Source: a bacterium
Lineage (GTDB): Bacteria > Elusimicrobiota > Elusimicrobia > UBA1565 > UBA9628
Length of the DNA stretch: 37,468 nucleotides
Assembly: GCA_021846045.1 (NCBI GenBank)
Contig: JAJZCM010000014.1
Span: 1 to 37,468, forward strand
Direction: 5' to 3'
Shown here: positions 15,224 through 24,664 of the stretch, piece after piece
Numbering within the stretch: position 1 is the first letter of the stretch
How the letters are laid out: each line of letters opens with the position of its first letter
Translations under genes and position numbers: made by a program
Notes under the pieces: model-generated
Database searches by the model: none
The model's input: the letters and a program-made list of their open reading frames with translations, nothing else
Told to the model about the DNA's origin: nothing

Positions 15224-16410
15224 AGATTCTCGCCGTTTTGGGAACGCGGCCCGAAATCATCAAAACCGCTCCGGTTCTCAAAGAGTTGCGCCGCTATCCC
15301 CGGATTGAAACCAGGGTTTGCCTCAGTTCCCAACACAAGGAGCTTGCCCTTCCTTTTTTAAATTTTTTCGAGATCGTCCCGCGCTACGATCTCAAGCTTA
15401 TCAATCGAAATTTATCTCCGCGAGAAATCGCATTACTCGTTTCAAAGCGGCTTGAGAGAGTTTTTAAGCGCTGGCAACCGGACTTAGTTCTCGTTCAAGG
15501 CGACACCAGTACCGCTTTAGGGGCGTCTCTTGGAGCTTCCAAAACCGAAATTCCCCTAGCCCATATTGAGGCGGGGCTTAGAAGCTCCGATGAAAATTTC
15601 CCGCACCCCGAGGAAAAAAATCGCAGAATCATCGATTCTCTCGCGCAAATTCATTTTGCCCCCTCGCCCTTATCCGAGAAAAATCTGATTCAAGAAGGAA
15701 TTTCCCCCTCCCAAATTTTCATGACCGGAAATACCGGCCTTGATTCTTTCTTAAAAGCGCTTAAGCTCATCAAAAAAAACCCCTCTTTAAGGGCGAGACT
15801 CAGTCAAAAATGGAATTTCCTTTGCGCCTCAAGAAAACTTATTTTTTCGACTTTCCATCGCCAAGAAAATTTGGGGGGGCGAATGGAAGAAATCTTTAAT
15901 GCCCTTATCGAACTCGCGCAAACCGAAAAGGTTCAAATCGTCTATCCCGTCCATCCGCGACCGGCCATCCAGGCTCTGGCAAGAAAAAAACTCGGGAATA
16001 AGCCCCATATCTTTTTGCTCCCTCCCTTGGACTATCTTTCCTGCGTGAACCTTATGCAAAGGTCGCATTTGATCATCACCGATTCTGGCGGAATTCAGGA
16101 AGAAGCCCCGGTTTTGGGTAAGCCCGTGATTCTCGCGCGCTCTTTAACGGAGCGGCCGGAAGGAATTCTTGAAGGCGCCGCCGTCCTAGCCCCTAATTCT
16201 CAAGCGCTCGGCCAACGCGTGAAGAATTTAATAGCGGATTCTTCCCTTTATGAACGAATGGCCCGCCCAAGGCTGATTTATGGAAACGGAAAAGCGGCTC
16301 CTCAAATCGCCCGCATTTTGGCTAAGGCGTCTCTAAAACTCGCAGAAGATAAGCCCCGTAATCATTTTTCGAATAGAGTTTCGCCAGATTTTCCAATTGC
16401 CGGCGATTGA
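15220..16410 (+). CDS. wecB: UDP-N-acetylglucosamine 2-epimerase (non-hydrolysing)
   Basis: A 396-aa GT-B-fold epimerase making UDP-ManNAc from UDP-GlcNAc for envelope polysaccharide. Family marks: [13 protein letters not shown] (8-20), [13 protein letters not shown] (about 93-105), HIEAGLRS and [10 protein letters not shown] (about 114-137), [14 protein letters not shown] and [17 protein letters not shown] (about 287-303). Translation is coupled to the thiolase by ATGA overlap. The protein runs some 20-25 residues past the usual end (after [16 protein letters not shown]), and this tail overlaps the 3' end of rfbA on the other strand by 89 nt. The core is complete, so the enzyme should work. 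Confidence 0.93.
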   Translation: MKILAVLGTRPEIIKTAPVLKELRRYPRIETRVCLSSQHKELALPFLNFFEIVPRYDLKLINRNLSPREIALLVSKRLERVFKRWQPDLVLVQGDTSTALGASLGASKTEIPLAHIEAGLRSSDENFPHPEEKNRRIIDSLAQIHFAPSPLSEKNLIQEGISPSQIFMTGNTGLDSFLKALKLIKKNPSLRARLSQKWNFLCASRKLIFSTFHRQENLGGRMEEIFNALIELAQTEKVQIVYPVHPRPAIQALARKKLGNKPHIFLLPPLDYLSCVNLMQRSHLIITDSGGIQEEAPVLGKPVILARSLTERPEGILEGAAVLAPNSQALGQRVKNLIADSSLYERMARPRLIYGNGKAAPQIARILAKASLKLAEDKPRNHFSNRVSPDFPIAGD

Positions 16411-17191
16411 TAAACCCCTTTCTAAAAGCGATTTCCTCAATACAGGCGACCTTAAGCCCTTGCCTCTGCTCAAGAGTTTGAACAAATTGCGCCGAAGACA
16501 ACAGCGAATCCCAAGTGCCCGTATCCAGCCACGCAGTGCCGCGACCGAGTAATTGAACGCGCAAACTTTGACGGGCCAAATACGCTAAGTTGACGTCGGT
16601 AATTTCAAGCTCTCCCCGCAAAGAGGGTTTGAGCCTTTCCGCGATATCAACCACTTCAGAGTCGTAAAAATAAATTCCAGTCACCGCCCAGTTGGATTTC
16701 GGCTTTTTAGGCTTCTCCTCAAGGCTTTTGACTCTCCCCTTCTGGTCAAATTCGACCACGCCGTATCTCTCAGGATCAAGCACGTGGTAGGCCATGATCT
16801 CCCCTCCGGCTTTAAGCTTCGCCGCCTTTTCAAGATTCGGCGCCAACTCATGACCGTAAAAAATGTTGTCTCCCAAAATCAGGCAGACGGGAGATTGCCC
16901 GATAAAATCCTTTCCAATAGTGAACGCTTGGGCAATGCCCTTGGGTTCAGGTTGTTCCAAATAGCTAAAGCGAAGCCCTAAGCCCCTTCCGTCTCCAAAG
17001 AGATTTTTAATCAGCGGCAAATCTCGGGGAGCGCTGATGATCAGGATTTCTTGAATTCCAGCCAGCATTAAAACCGATAACGGGTAATAGATCGTCGGCT
17101 TATCATAAACCGGAAGAAGCTGCTTGGAAACCGCCTTGGTCAGGGGATAAAGCCGCGTTCCGCTACCGCCGGCGAGAATGATTCCCTTCAT
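16322..17191 (-). CDS. rfbA: Glucose-1-phosphate thymidylyltransferase (RmlA/RfbA)
   Basis: A 289-aa nucleotidyltransferase that makes dTDP-glucose, the first step towards dTDP-rhamnose and related sugars. [11 protein letters not shown] at 8-18, [25 protein letters not shown] (22-46), LGDNIFYG about 106-113, EEKPKKPKS and TGIYFYD (about 158-178), and the C-terminal [11 protein letters not shown]. Length is normal for the long-lived RmlA type. The ATG overlaps the O-antigen ligase stop by 4 nt. No rfbB, C or D is in view, so the final sugar is not known from this window. Confidence 0.95.
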   Translation of the reverse strand: MKGIILAGGSGTRLYPLTKAVSKQLLPVYDKPTIYYPLSVLMLAGIQEILIISAPRDLPLIKNLFGDGRGLGLRFSYLEQPEPKGIAQAFTIGKDFIGQSPVCLILGDNIFYGHELAPNLEKAAKLKAGGEIMAYHVLDPERYGVVEFDQKGRVKSLEEKPKKPKSNWAVTGIYFYDSEVVDIAERLKPSLRGELEITDVNLAYLARQSLRVQLLGRGTAWLDTGTWDSLLSSAQFVQTLEQRQGLKVACIEEIAFRKGFINRRQLENLAKLYSKNDYGAYLLRVLETP

Positions 17192-18396
17192 TGCTTTCCC
17201 CCATTCACACGGCTTTCACTTTCCATCCACCCGTAAAGGGCTATCGTCGGCATCCAGATCATGGCGACCTGAAAGGCGCTTTCAGTAAGACTCATGAAAA
17301 GAAGAGCTGCAATCCAAGCTAAAAACCAAAGGCTCAAAAAAGAACGGTCCCTTCGGTAAGTCTTAAAGGCCTGAAAAACCATCGTTCCCAGAAGAAACAA
17401 AAGAGCGCAAAAACCAAGCGTCCCTCTTTCCGCAATCGTTTGGAGATAGAGATTGTGGGCATTGCCCCAGGTGGGCTGACCTCCAAACGGAATCGCGTGA
17501 TATTTTCCGAAAAAGGCGCCAAACCTCCCGGGGCCGACGCCTAAAATTGGATGATCCAGAAACATTTTCCAGGCCGCCTTCCATAAGGCGAGATGGATTT
17601 TAAAGCTAGTCTCCTTCTCGCTGAGGGCGCCTCCGGCTAATTGAGAAAAACGCGGGCCGAAGAAAAATTGGGGAATAATCACGATGAGCGCCGCAAAAAG
17701 CTCAACGCGCGCTAAACGAAATTCCGTAGCGGCCAAAACCAAAAGGCCGACCACAAACCCCATCCAGGCGCCGCGGGTTCCGCTCAAAGCCAAGGCGGCG
17801 AGAATCAAGATTCCGGCCAAAATCGTCCAGGGCTTTTCTTTTTCCCCTTTTTGGCGAGCGATAATTCTAAAGGCCAAGATTCCAAGCCCGGCCATACTCA
17901 TGAGCTCGCCAAAAGTCACGGGATGAATAGTCCCATGGGCGCGGTTGGTCGCATAGAGGGCCGACCATAAATGAGAACTTGAAATTTTTTCATTAAAACG
18001 CGCCGCAGCCGTTTGGAAAAATTGCCACAGGCCAAATTCTCCAAGGCCCAAACAAGCCGCTATAGAAAAACCCGCCGTCCAAAAATAAAAAGGTTGAAGA
18101 CCGCTTGAAAACCCGAAAGCGATTGAAAAAATATAATAGTCGGCTAAAAGTTGAAAATTCCGCTCCAAGGGGCCCGTTCCATTTTTAAACCCGCTCATGA
18201 CGGCGCTGGAAATGATTCCCACAAGAATATAGGTCCAAAGAGGCTTTTCTAGGGCTAGACCTTTGAGCGACCACCGCTTTCCATCCAATAAGCGCGCTTT
18301 AAAAATCGCGGTCAAGATCAAGACAATTGCGATATTAGCCCCGGCAATTGAAAGAGGCTGGGCTATTCCCCACAAAGCCAAGGTCAAGGAGATCAA
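17188..18396 (-). CDS. O-antigen ligase / polymerase family membrane protein
   Basis: A 402-aa integral membrane protein with about 10-12 hydrophobic segments and the Wzy_C/WaaL domain. The large periplasmic loop has the family pattern [19 protein letters not shown] followed by [17 protein letters not shown] (about 265-325). These proteins either ligate O-antigen to lipid A core or polymerise repeat units; the two cannot be told apart here. The start is a TTG (18396) immediately after the TAA of the sugar transferase, in the same frame; AGGGGGG lies 8 nt upstream. Stop overlaps rfbA by ATGA. Confidence 0.85.
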   Translation of the reverse strand: MISLTLALWGIAQPLSIAGANIAIVLILTAIFKARLLDGKRWSLKGLALEKPLWTYILVGIISSAVMSGFKNGTGPLERNFQLLADYYIFSIAFGFSSGLQPFYFWTAGFSIAACLGLGEFGLWQFFQTAAARFNEKISSSHLWSALYATNRAHGTIHPVTFGELMSMAGLGILAFRIIARQKGEKEKPWTILAGILILAALALSGTRGAWMGFVVGLLVLAATEFRLARVELFAALIVIIPQFFFGPRFSQLAGGALSEKETSFKIHLALWKAAWKMFLDHPILGVGPGRFGAFFGKYHAIPFGGQPTWGNAHNLYLQTIAERGTLGFCALLFLLGTMVFQAFKTYRRDRSFLSLWFLAWIAALLFMSLTESAFQVAMIWMPTIALYGWMESESRVNGGKQ

Positions 18397-19845
18397 TTAA
18401 TAGGCCCCCCTGCCAAAAAGGACCGCCGGTATGGTCCGTAAAATAATTCTCAGGTCAAGCCCAAGAGACCAATGTTCGATATAGAAAGTGTCTAAGGCGA
18501 CGCTTTGTTCATTGGACAAGTCCGAACGTCCGGAAACCTGCCAAAGGCCGGTCAGACCCGGCAAAACGCTGAGACGTTTTTTATAGGCAGGTCCAAAATC
18601 TTTTCTGAGCCTGTCCAAATCTCTAAGGGCTAGCGGCCGCGGCCCAACCACGCTCATGTCTCCCATTAAAACATTTAAAAACTGGGGAAACTCATCCAGT
18701 GAAAACCGGCGCAGAAAATTCCCAACGCGCGTAACCCGGGGATCATTTTTAATTTTAAAGAAAGCTCCCGCAGGATTTGCTTCTTGAACCTTATCGACTT
18801 TAGATTCAGCGTTTGCCACCATGGTCCGAAACTTAAGCGCATCAAAAACTCGCAAATGAAGCCCATAGCGTTTCTGGCGGAAAAGAATCGGCCCGAGAGA
18901 ATCAAGTTTGATCAAAAGGGCGATGATGACAAAAGGAATAAATCCCAAGACGCAAACCGCAAACGAAAAGACGATGTCAAAAATCCTCTTAATAACGAAA
19001 TTTTCTCCCGAAAGAGACCCATGCTTAAAGTAAAACGTGGGAATGCCCAAGGATTCGGAAACCTGAAGTTCCCCCATTTTCAGTTCAAGCAAGCTAGGAA
19101 CAAGATGAAGGCGAATTCCGCTCAGCTCAAGACTCTCGGCCAAATTTGCCAGTTCGTCTTGGCTAAGAGAGGCTTGGACCAAAAGGGCTTGCCGGGCCTT
19201 TTCTTGCTTGGCCAAGGACACAATTTCCTCCGGGGATAAGTCCTTTTTTTGGATGACAAGAAAGTGCCGGATTCTCGCGATTCTCTTAACTAAAGAATCT
19301 TTAAGGGGGCCATCGCCAATGACCATGATTTTTTCTTGTCCACCGAAAATCCGCAAAATTCTCAGCCAAACTTCATTAAGAAGCCAGGACTCCAGCGTCA
19401 AATAAGCAGCCGCGACGGGGGCTGTCATGAGTAAAAGAAGACGCGAATCGGAATATCTTTTTGACAGAAAACTCAGCGCCAAGACCATAATCGTCGCTTT
19501 GACTGTTCCGGACAAGATCAAGACGATGCTGTCTTCCGTCGGAAGAGGAGGATATTGGTGGATTTTAACTCCGAAAATTAAAATGGCCATCCAGATCAAA
19601 ACCACCGTCGGTAAAATCGCGGAATAATTGGACCAGGGAGAAGTAATCCCCGAAGGCGGCGGAATCAAGCGCAAGAGCGGATGAAAATGAAATCTCAGCC
19701 AATAAGCCGAATAGAAGGCCGCCGAGACGACCAAGACATCCGCAAAAAAGCCAAGGAATAGAAATAAATATCGCTTTCCTGAATCCCCAACAGGAGCGCG
19801 AAACTCCGCCGCCTCCTTGTCTAAAGCCAAATTTAAGATTCCCAT
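18397..19845 (-). CDS. Polyprenyl-phosphate sugar-1-phosphate transferase
   Basis: A 482-aa enzyme that starts lipid-linked polysaccharide by moving a sugar-1-phosphate onto undecaprenyl phosphate. N-terminal half: about four membrane helices (25-170) and a Rossmann-like CoA-binding-type region (about 175-270, IMVIGDGPL). C-terminal half: a further helix then the bacterial sugar transferase domain, KRIFDIVFS (about 285), [39 protein letters not shown] and [13 protein letters not shown], ending LFGRGAY as family members do. WcaJ/WbaP-like; the sugar is not determined by sequence. AGGA precedes the ATG by 8 nt. First gene of the run with O-antigen ligase and rfbA. Confidence 0.92.
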   Translation of the reverse strand: MGILNLALDKEAAEFRAPVGDSGKRYLFLFLGFFADVLVVSAAFYSAYWLRFHFHPLLRLIPPPSGITSPWSNYSAILPTVVLIWMAILIFGVKIHQYPPLPTEDSIVLILSGTVKATIMVLALSFLSKRYSDSRLLLLMTAPVAAAYLTLESWLLNEVWLRILRIFGGQEKIMVIGDGPLKDSLVKRIARIRHFLVIQKKDLSPEEIVSLAKQEKARQALLVQASLSQDELANLAESLELSGIRLHLVPSLLELKMGELQVSESLGIPTFYFKHGSLSGENFVIKRIFDIVFSFAVCVLGFIPFVIIALLIKLDSLGPILFRQKRYGLHLRVFDALKFRTMVANAESKVDKVQEANPAGAFFKIKNDPRVTRVGNFLRRFSLDEFPQFLNVLMGDMSVVGPRPLALRDLDRLRKDFGPAYKKRLSVLPGLTGLWQVSGRSDLSNEQSVALDTFYIEHWSLGLDLRIILRTIPAVLFGRGAY

Positions 19846-19924
19846 AGATTTATCCTAATTTTACAACATTACCGTCATCGCTGAAGGCAAATGCGAAAAT
19901 GATAATATTCTAAAGACATAGGCC

Positions 19925-20008
19925 GGGCAGGTGGCGGAACTGGCAGACGCAAGGGACTTAAAATCCCTCGGCCGCAAGGCCATGCGGGTTCGATTCCCGC
20001 CCTGCCCA
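19925..20008 (+). tRNA. tRNA-Leu (anticodon TAA)
   Basis: 84 nt without encoded CCA. Acceptor GGGCAGG (19925-19931) pairs with CCTGCCC (20001-20007), discriminator A. The anticodon arm reads GGGACTTAAAATCCC with TAA anticodon; a long variable arm (CGGCCGCAAGGCC) is typical of class II tRNA; the T arm is GCGGGTTCGATTCCCGC. AT-rich sequence upstream (GATAATATTC) may hold its promoter. Confidence 0.96.
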
Positions 20009-20046
20009 CGATTTGTGTCGGCGGGAAACTTAAAACATCTGAATTT

Positions 20047-20688
20047 ATGCGCATCGCTATTCAAGGACTCAAATTCATCGTCGCGGCTGTCTTAGTCGCG
20101 GCTTTGGGAATCTGGACCGCCGCCCATTTCCCCCAAGCGCAGGTATTTGGCGTCGTTGTGGGCGCAATCGGAATCTTAGCGGCCCTTTTCTGCGTCTATT
20201 TTTTCAGAGATCCCCATCGTCCCACCCCGACAGATGACTCCAAAATTTATTCTCCCGGCGATGGAACGGTCATGAGCGTTTCTCAAGAAACCCCCGACAC
20301 AACCACGATCCGGATTTTTCTTTCTCTTTTAAACGTTCACATCCAGCGCATTCCCGCCACAGGAAGAGTCAAAAAAATACAGTATACGAAGGGAAGTTTT
20401 AAGGCCGCGATGCTGGCTTCCGCCCTTGGAAATGAGAAGTGTTCGATGACTCTTGAATGCGGACAGCCTCAAAGACAAATTACGATCGATCAAATCGCAG
20501 GGCTGCTCGCCCGAAGAATCACCTGGTGGGCCAAGGAAGGCGACCTTCTTAAAACCGGAGAGCGATACGGCCTTATTTCATTCGGTTCTCAAGTCGCCGT
20601 CCATCTTCCCCCCTCCGCCCGGGCGCTGGTCAAACCCGGCGATAAAGTTCTCGCGAGCCTAACTGCCATCGCTGAATGGACAAACTAA
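20047..20688 (+). CDS. psd: Phosphatidylserine decarboxylase, short form
   Basis: A 213-aa pyruvoyl enzyme turning phosphatidylserine into phosphatidylethanolamine at the inner membrane. Two hydrophobic segments at the N-terminus (6-26, 33-52), then FFRDPHR, YSPGDGTV and IFLSLLNVHIQRIPATG (68-106), as in the short psd family. The self-cleavage and pyruvoyl site is SFGS with Gly180-Ser181, in place of the LGST of the long form. The alternative archaetidylserine decarboxylase activity cannot be excluded. The next gene, pssA, starts 13 nt before its stop, so substrate maker and user are cotranslated. Confidence 0.93.
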   Translation: MRIAIQGLKFIVAAVLVAALGIWTAAHFPQAQVFGVVVGAIGILAALFCVYFFRDPHRPTPTDDSKIYSPGDGTVMSVSQETPDTTTIRIFLSLLNVHIQRIPATGRVKKIQYTKGSFKAAMLASALGNEKCSMTLECGQPQRQITIDQIAGLLARRITWWAKEGDLLKTGERYGLISFGSQVAVHLPPSARALVKPGDKVLASLTAIAEWTN

Positions 20689-21461
20689 ATCTCAAGCGCG
20701 GCGGGCGAGTGTTGGCGCCGTCTCTCTTAACCGTCGGCAATATGGCCTGCGGATTCTACGCCCTTTTGTCGGTTCATGAACGTGATTTCCCCACCGCCGC
20801 GACCGCCATACTCGCCGGAATGGTTTTCGACTCTCTTGATGGACGGGTCGCCCGAATGTTTCACGGAGAATCTATTTTCGGAGTCGAGTTCGATTCGCTT
20901 TCCGATTTTCTCACCTTCGGCATAGCGCCCGCGATCATGATGTACGGCTTCATTCTCAAAGATTACGGCCCCTGGGGATATCCCTTGGCTTTTCTCTACG
21001 CCCTTTGCGGAGCCTTGAGGCTCGCGCGTTTTAACATTTCCGCCCAGGGATCCGCGCCGCCCAAAAGCCATTTTACCGGCCTTCCCATTCCCGCGGGCGC
21101 AGGGTTTTTGGCCTCTTTTGTTCTTCTTTATCAGATTGTTGAAGAAGGGCGGCCCGCGCGAACATGGAAATTTTTGATGGACCAAATACCGCTTTTGTAT
21201 CCCCTGGTTCCCTTGCTCGTATTTATTTTGGCCTTTCTGATGATTTCAACGATCCCCTATCCGACCTTTAAAAATATCTCCTCGGTCAGACCGCGCTCGG
21301 CCCGAATTTTAGTGACGCTGGTTTTGGCCGGCTTTGTCATTTTCCTCTACCCACAAAACGCCATATTCCTTCTATTTTCCATCTACCTTTTGCTTGGGCC
21401 CGTAGGCCTCCTCATTCGCGGCCTTAAACGGATTTTTAGAATCGCCCCGAAAGCGCCCTAA
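20676..21461 (+). CDS. pssA: CDP-diacylglycerol-serine O-phosphatidyltransferase
   Basis: A 261-aa membrane enzyme joining CDP-diacylglycerol and serine to give phosphatidylserine, the substrate of the upstream psd. The full CDP-alcohol phosphatidyltransferase signature is present and exactly spaced: D55-G56-x2-A59-R60-x8-G69-x3-D73-x3-D77. About six to seven hydrophobic segments follow the Bacillus-type PssA layout. The start overlaps psd by 13 nt. It ends 7 nt from the convergent metG stop, with no visible terminator in between. Confidence 0.94.
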   Translation: MDKLNLKRGGRVLAPSLLTVGNMACGFYALLSVHERDFPTAATAILAGMVFDSLDGRVARMFHGESIFGVEFDSLSDFLTFGIAPAIMMYGFILKDYGPWGYPLAFLYALCGALRLARFNISAQGSAPPKSHFTGLPIPAGAGFLASFVLLYQIVEEGRPARTWKFLMDQIPLLYPLVPLLVFILAFLMISTIPYPTFKNISSVRPRSARILVTLVLAGFVIFLYPQNAIFLLFSIYLLLGPVGLLIRGLKRIFRIAPKAP

Positions 21462-21468
21462 GGGTTCG

Positions 21469-23007
21469 TTAAGCCTTGGTTTTTCTGGGGAAAAGGGGCG
21501 GAGCTTTCAGAATTTCGTGAGTCGCCGCGGTCTTTCCGGCCAAGATTTCTTCCGCAGTGACCGGGCGCGGCAATTGGCGCACTCCCAATTGAGATTGAAC
21601 CTTGGCCGCCGTCTGCGGCATGAAAGGTTCCAGCCAGCCCATTACAATTCGAATGGACCATACCAAATTAAAGAGAACGGGCTCGACTTTTTCGGGACTG
21701 GTCTTTTGCAGTTTCCACGGCGCCTGGGCGTTTACGTATTGGTTAAGACTGGAGATCACCGACCAAATAATGGACAAGGCTTCCGAGAAATTGAGATTTT
21801 CCATCGCGACGTGAATTGCCGAAGTTTTTTCCGCCCATTGTTTGGGATAGTCATTTTTTTCCGGATCGCTTTGGGACGGAAGTTTGCCGTTTAGAAAACG
21901 GTCGGTCATCTCGACTACGCGGGAAATGAGATTGCCCAAGTCGTTGGCCAAATCAGAATTATATCTGCGGCGCAGGGCTTCTATTGAAAAATCTCCGTCT
22001 TGCCCGAAAGGCATTTCGCGCAGAAGAAAATATCGAAATGCATCAACGCCGAATTCCCGAGTCGCCTCGTAGGGATCGACAAAATTCCCTTTCGATTTGG
22101 ACATTTTTTGCCCTTCCACCGTCCACCAGCCGTGGGCAAACACTTTTTTTGGAAGAGGAAAGTTTAAGGCCAAAAGCATCGCCGGCCAGATGACCGCATG
22201 GAAACGATAGATTTCCTTTCCCACGATGTGAATGTCCGCCGGCCAAAAATCAGCGGAGGGGTTCATCACCCTGTCGTCGAAAACCGCTGACACGTAATTC
22301 AGAAGGGCGTCAAACCACACATACACCGTTTGCGTTGGGTCTCCTGGAACCGCAATTCCCCATTTAACCTTCGCGCGGGAAACGGAGATATCCTGAAGGC
22401 CCGCTTTGACGAAATTGACGATCTCCGAAGCTCGGTGAGAGGGGGAAAGAAAATCCGGGGTTTTTTGATAATGGGAGAGAAGCGCGTCCTGATACTTAGA
22501 AAGCTTAAAGAAATAGCTTTCCTCCTTGACCCTCTCCAAGGGCTTCCTGCACTCGGAGTTCGGACAAAGCTTGAGATTTTTTTCATTGGGAAGAATTTCC
22601 TTCTCGGTCCAATAGGTCTCGCAGGACAGGCAATAATACCCCTCGTAAAAACCTTTGTAGATGTCCCCCGATTTTAAAAGACGCCCGAAAACCTCTTCAA
22701 CGCAGCGAGTATGCCGTTCTTCGGTCGTCCGGATAAAATCATCGTGGCGAATGTCAAGATGCTTCCAAAGCTCCCTGAATTTTTCTGAAATCTTATCCGC
22801 ATAGTCTTTAGGGTCAAGCCCTAAAGCGCGCGCCGCCTCTTCAATCTTGAGGCCATGCTCGTCGGTCCCAGTCAAAAAATGAATTTCCCGGTTTTGGCTT
22901 CGGTAAAACCGCGCCAAAACGTCGGCGGCAATGGTCGTATAGGCATGCCCGATGTGCGGAGCGGCATTGATGTAATAAATTGGCGTCGTAATATAGATTT
23001 TTTTCAC
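21469..23007 (-). CDS. metG: Methionine-tRNA ligase
   Basis: A 512-aa class I synthetase charging tRNA-Met. HIGH at 18-21 (AAPHIGHAYTT), TGTDEHGLKI near 47-56, a zinc knuckle of four Cys (CLSC...CPNSEC, about 125-155), and KMSKSKG at about 300-306. It ends after the anticodon domain, without the C-terminal EMAP-type tRNA-binding extension some bacteria have. I choose GTG at 23007: AAGGA lies 5 nt upstream and the protein then begins KKIYITTPIYY as the family does. The longer frame starts at a TTG inside the 37-bp repeat and adds ten unrelated residues. holB ends 60 nt upstream; the gap is largely filled by the repeat. Confidence 0.95.
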   Translation of the reverse strand: MKKIYITTPIYYINAAPHIGHAYTTIAADVLARFYRSQNREIHFLTGTDEHGLKIEEAARALGLDPKDYADKISEKFRELWKHLDIRHDDFIRTTEERHTRCVEEVFGRLLKSGDIYKGFYEGYYCLSCETYWTEKEILPNEKNLKLCPNSECRKPLERVKEESYFFKLSKYQDALLSHYQKTPDFLSPSHRASEIVNFVKAGLQDISVSRAKVKWGIAVPGDPTQTVYVWFDALLNYVSAVFDDRVMNPSADFWPADIHIVGKEIYRFHAVIWPAMLLALNFPLPKKVFAHGWWTVEGQKMSKSKGNFVDPYEATREFGVDAFRYFLLREMPFGQDGDFSIEALRRRYNSDLANDLGNLISRVVEMTDRFLNGKLPSQSDPEKNDYPKQWAEKTSAIHVAMENLNFSEALSIIWSVISSLNQYVNAQAPWKLQKTSPEKVEPVLFNLVWSIRIVMGWLEPFMPQTAAKVQSQLGVRQLPRPVTAEEILAGKTAATHEILKAPPLFPRKTKA

Positions 23008-23026
23008 GGTTTCCTTTTGCACGGAA

Positions 23027-23063
23027 TCTGGAGCCAACCATTTCCTCGCTTAGGCTCGGTCAT
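23027..23063. repeat. 37-bp dispersed repeat, copy upstream of metG
   Basis: Identical to 12446-12482. It starts exactly 20 nt before the metG GTG, the same distance as from its twin to the nadD ATG, and ends 4 nt from the holB stop codon. Confidence 0.9.
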
Positions 23064-23067
23064 GGAT

Positions 23068-24003
23068 TTATCTTAATAAGCCCGCTTTCTGGGCCTCAAC
23101 GCACGCAAGCAACACGGAACTCCTGGGGTCGGCGTTGGAGCGCACAGCGTTTTTAAGCCAAGCGATATCCCCGGCCGCTTTTTCAAAATTCGCCAACGAA
23201 ATTTTTCCCCGCAAATACGACTTCCTTAAATTTTCAGACAGGGAGAAAAAGATGATTTCCGCTTCCCGGCGGGCCGAGGGAAGATCTCGCGGGAGACTTT
23301 CCGCCGCCTCAATGGCCGACAACGGACGTTCCGTCAAAACCTCCGGCCAATTCTCCCGCATTGAGAATTCCAAGGCTTTCCCCGCCGATCCTGCGCAAAG
23401 CTCGACCGCTTGATCCGCTTGAACGCCTTTTTCCGCCAATATTTCCTTGACCATTTTTTTGGCGATAGGCGCGAAGGAAATTTTAAGCGCGCGGGATAAA
23501 ATGGTTTTCGGCAAGGCTTGAGGCCGGGAACTGAGCAAAATCCAAAACGTTTTTCTCGGCGGCTCTTCCAAAATTTTAAGAAGCGCGTTTGAGGATTCAA
23601 TTTCCAGAGTTTCGGCATCAACAATAACGGCCGCTTTCCAGCCCCCCATCAGCGGCTCCATGGACATTTCGGAGCGCAAATGGCGGATGGTATCGACGCG
23701 TAATGTGCGCTGTTTTGAGATTTCTTCCTCTCGCAAATTGGCCTGATAGGCCCCATCGACGATTTTAAAATCCGGATGAACCCCGCGCTCAACAGCCAGG
23801 CAACTGGGACAAGCCCCGCAAGGGCCCTGTTTTTTATCTTGGGCCTCGCACAAAACGGTCTTGATAAAAATTTCGGCGACCAGCTTCTTCCCGACTCCAT
23901 CCGGCCCGCTAAAAAGAAAAACGGACGGAATTTTCCGCGATTCCAAAACCGTGAGAAGAACACGGACGACTTTGTCTTGCCCTTTAACCGCTTCAAAGTT
24001 CAT
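23068..24003 (-). CDS. holB: DNA polymerase III delta' subunit
   Basis: A 311-aa AAA+ clamp-loader subunit. Walker A region SGPDGVGKK (about 32-40), zinc-binding Cys set (CEAQ...CGACPSC, about 52-68), a Walker-B-like IVDAETLEIESSNALLKILEEPP (about 127-149) and the sensor/SRx segment LSSRPQALPKTILSRALKI, with Ala where many members have Cys. The C-terminal third is the loosely conserved collar domain. The ATG comes 1 nt after the tmk stop, so tmk and holB are coupled, an order common in bacteria. It is slightly shorter than E. coli HolB. Confidence 0.9.
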   Translation of the reverse strand: MNFEAVKGQDKVVRVLLTVLESRKIPSVFLFSGPDGVGKKLVAEIFIKTVLCEAQDKKQGPCGACPSCLAVERGVHPDFKIVDGAYQANLREEEISKQRTLRVDTIRHLRSEMSMEPLMGGWKAAVIVDAETLEIESSNALLKILEEPPRKTFWILLSSRPQALPKTILSRALKISFAPIAKKMVKEILAEKGVQADQAVELCAGSAGKALEFSMRENWPEVLTERPLSAIEAAESLPRDLPSARREAEIIFFSLSENLRKSYLRGKISLANFEKAAGDIAWLKNAVRSNADPRSSVLLACVEAQKAGLLR

Positions 24004-24004
24004 A

Positions 24005-24637
24005 TTATTTCTGGCCGCAAGATCGAATGAGCTTCTCGATTCTGGAGATTATTTTCTTGTGAATCTCCTCGATTTGGCCGCGCCCATCGACCACAAAAAT
24101 ATTCCGCTCGGTTTTGGAAATCTTACGATACCCCTCCCGAACGCGCCGGCGAAAAGCGCTTCCTTCTTTTTCTAGGCGATCGGGAGAGACGCCCTTCATC
24201 CGCTCTGAAAAGGAATCGGCTGGAACATCGATTAAGACCGTCAAATGGGGTTTAAGCCCGCCCGAAGCCGCCGCATTAAGACTGCGCACAAGTTTAAGCG
24301 AAAGCCCGCGGCCATATCCCTGATAGGCGAGGCTCGCTAAAACATATCTTTCCGAAATGACGATTTTCCCTGATTCCAGGGCGGGTAAAAGAGTTTCCTG
24401 CGTATGCTGGGCGCGCGCCGCTTCGTAGAGGAAAAGCTCGCTTAAAGGCGTCAAATCGTAGGAAGTATCCAGCAAAATGCGCCGAATGTCCTCCGCAAAC
24501 GGCGTTCCACCTGGTTCTCGGGTATGAAGAACCGAGCATCCCCTCTTTTCCAGCTCCCGAGCTAAAATTTTGGCTTGGGTTGATTTCCCAGATTTGTCCG
24601 GCCCCTCAAAGACGATAAAAATCCCTTTTTTCGGCAC
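24005..24637 (-). CDS. tmk: Thymidylate kinase
   Basis: A 210-aa enzyme that phosphorylates dTMP to dTDP for DNA synthesis. P-loop EGPDKSGKST (11-20), DR(E)-type REPGGTPFAEDIR (about 40-52), SERYVLASLAYQGYGRGL (about 95-112) with the substrate-binding Arg/Tyr/Gln, and VLIDVPADSFSERM (about 133-146). The start is GTG at 24637; no clear ribosome site precedes it. It is followed by holB after a single base and preceded at 27 nt by the TMTC-like gene. Confidence 0.94.
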   Translation of the reverse strand: MPKKGIFIVFEGPDKSGKSTQAKILARELEKRGCSVLHTREPGGTPFAEDIRRILLDTSYDLTPLSELFLYEAARAQHTQETLLPALESGKIVISERYVLASLAYQGYGRGLSLKLVRSLNAAASGGLKPHLTVLIDVPADSFSERMKGVSPDRLEKEGSAFRRRVREGYRKISKTERNIFVVDGRGQIEEIHKKIISRIEKLIRSCGQK

Positions 24638-24664
24638 GAGTTATTTTACAAAAAGAGGAAGCGC

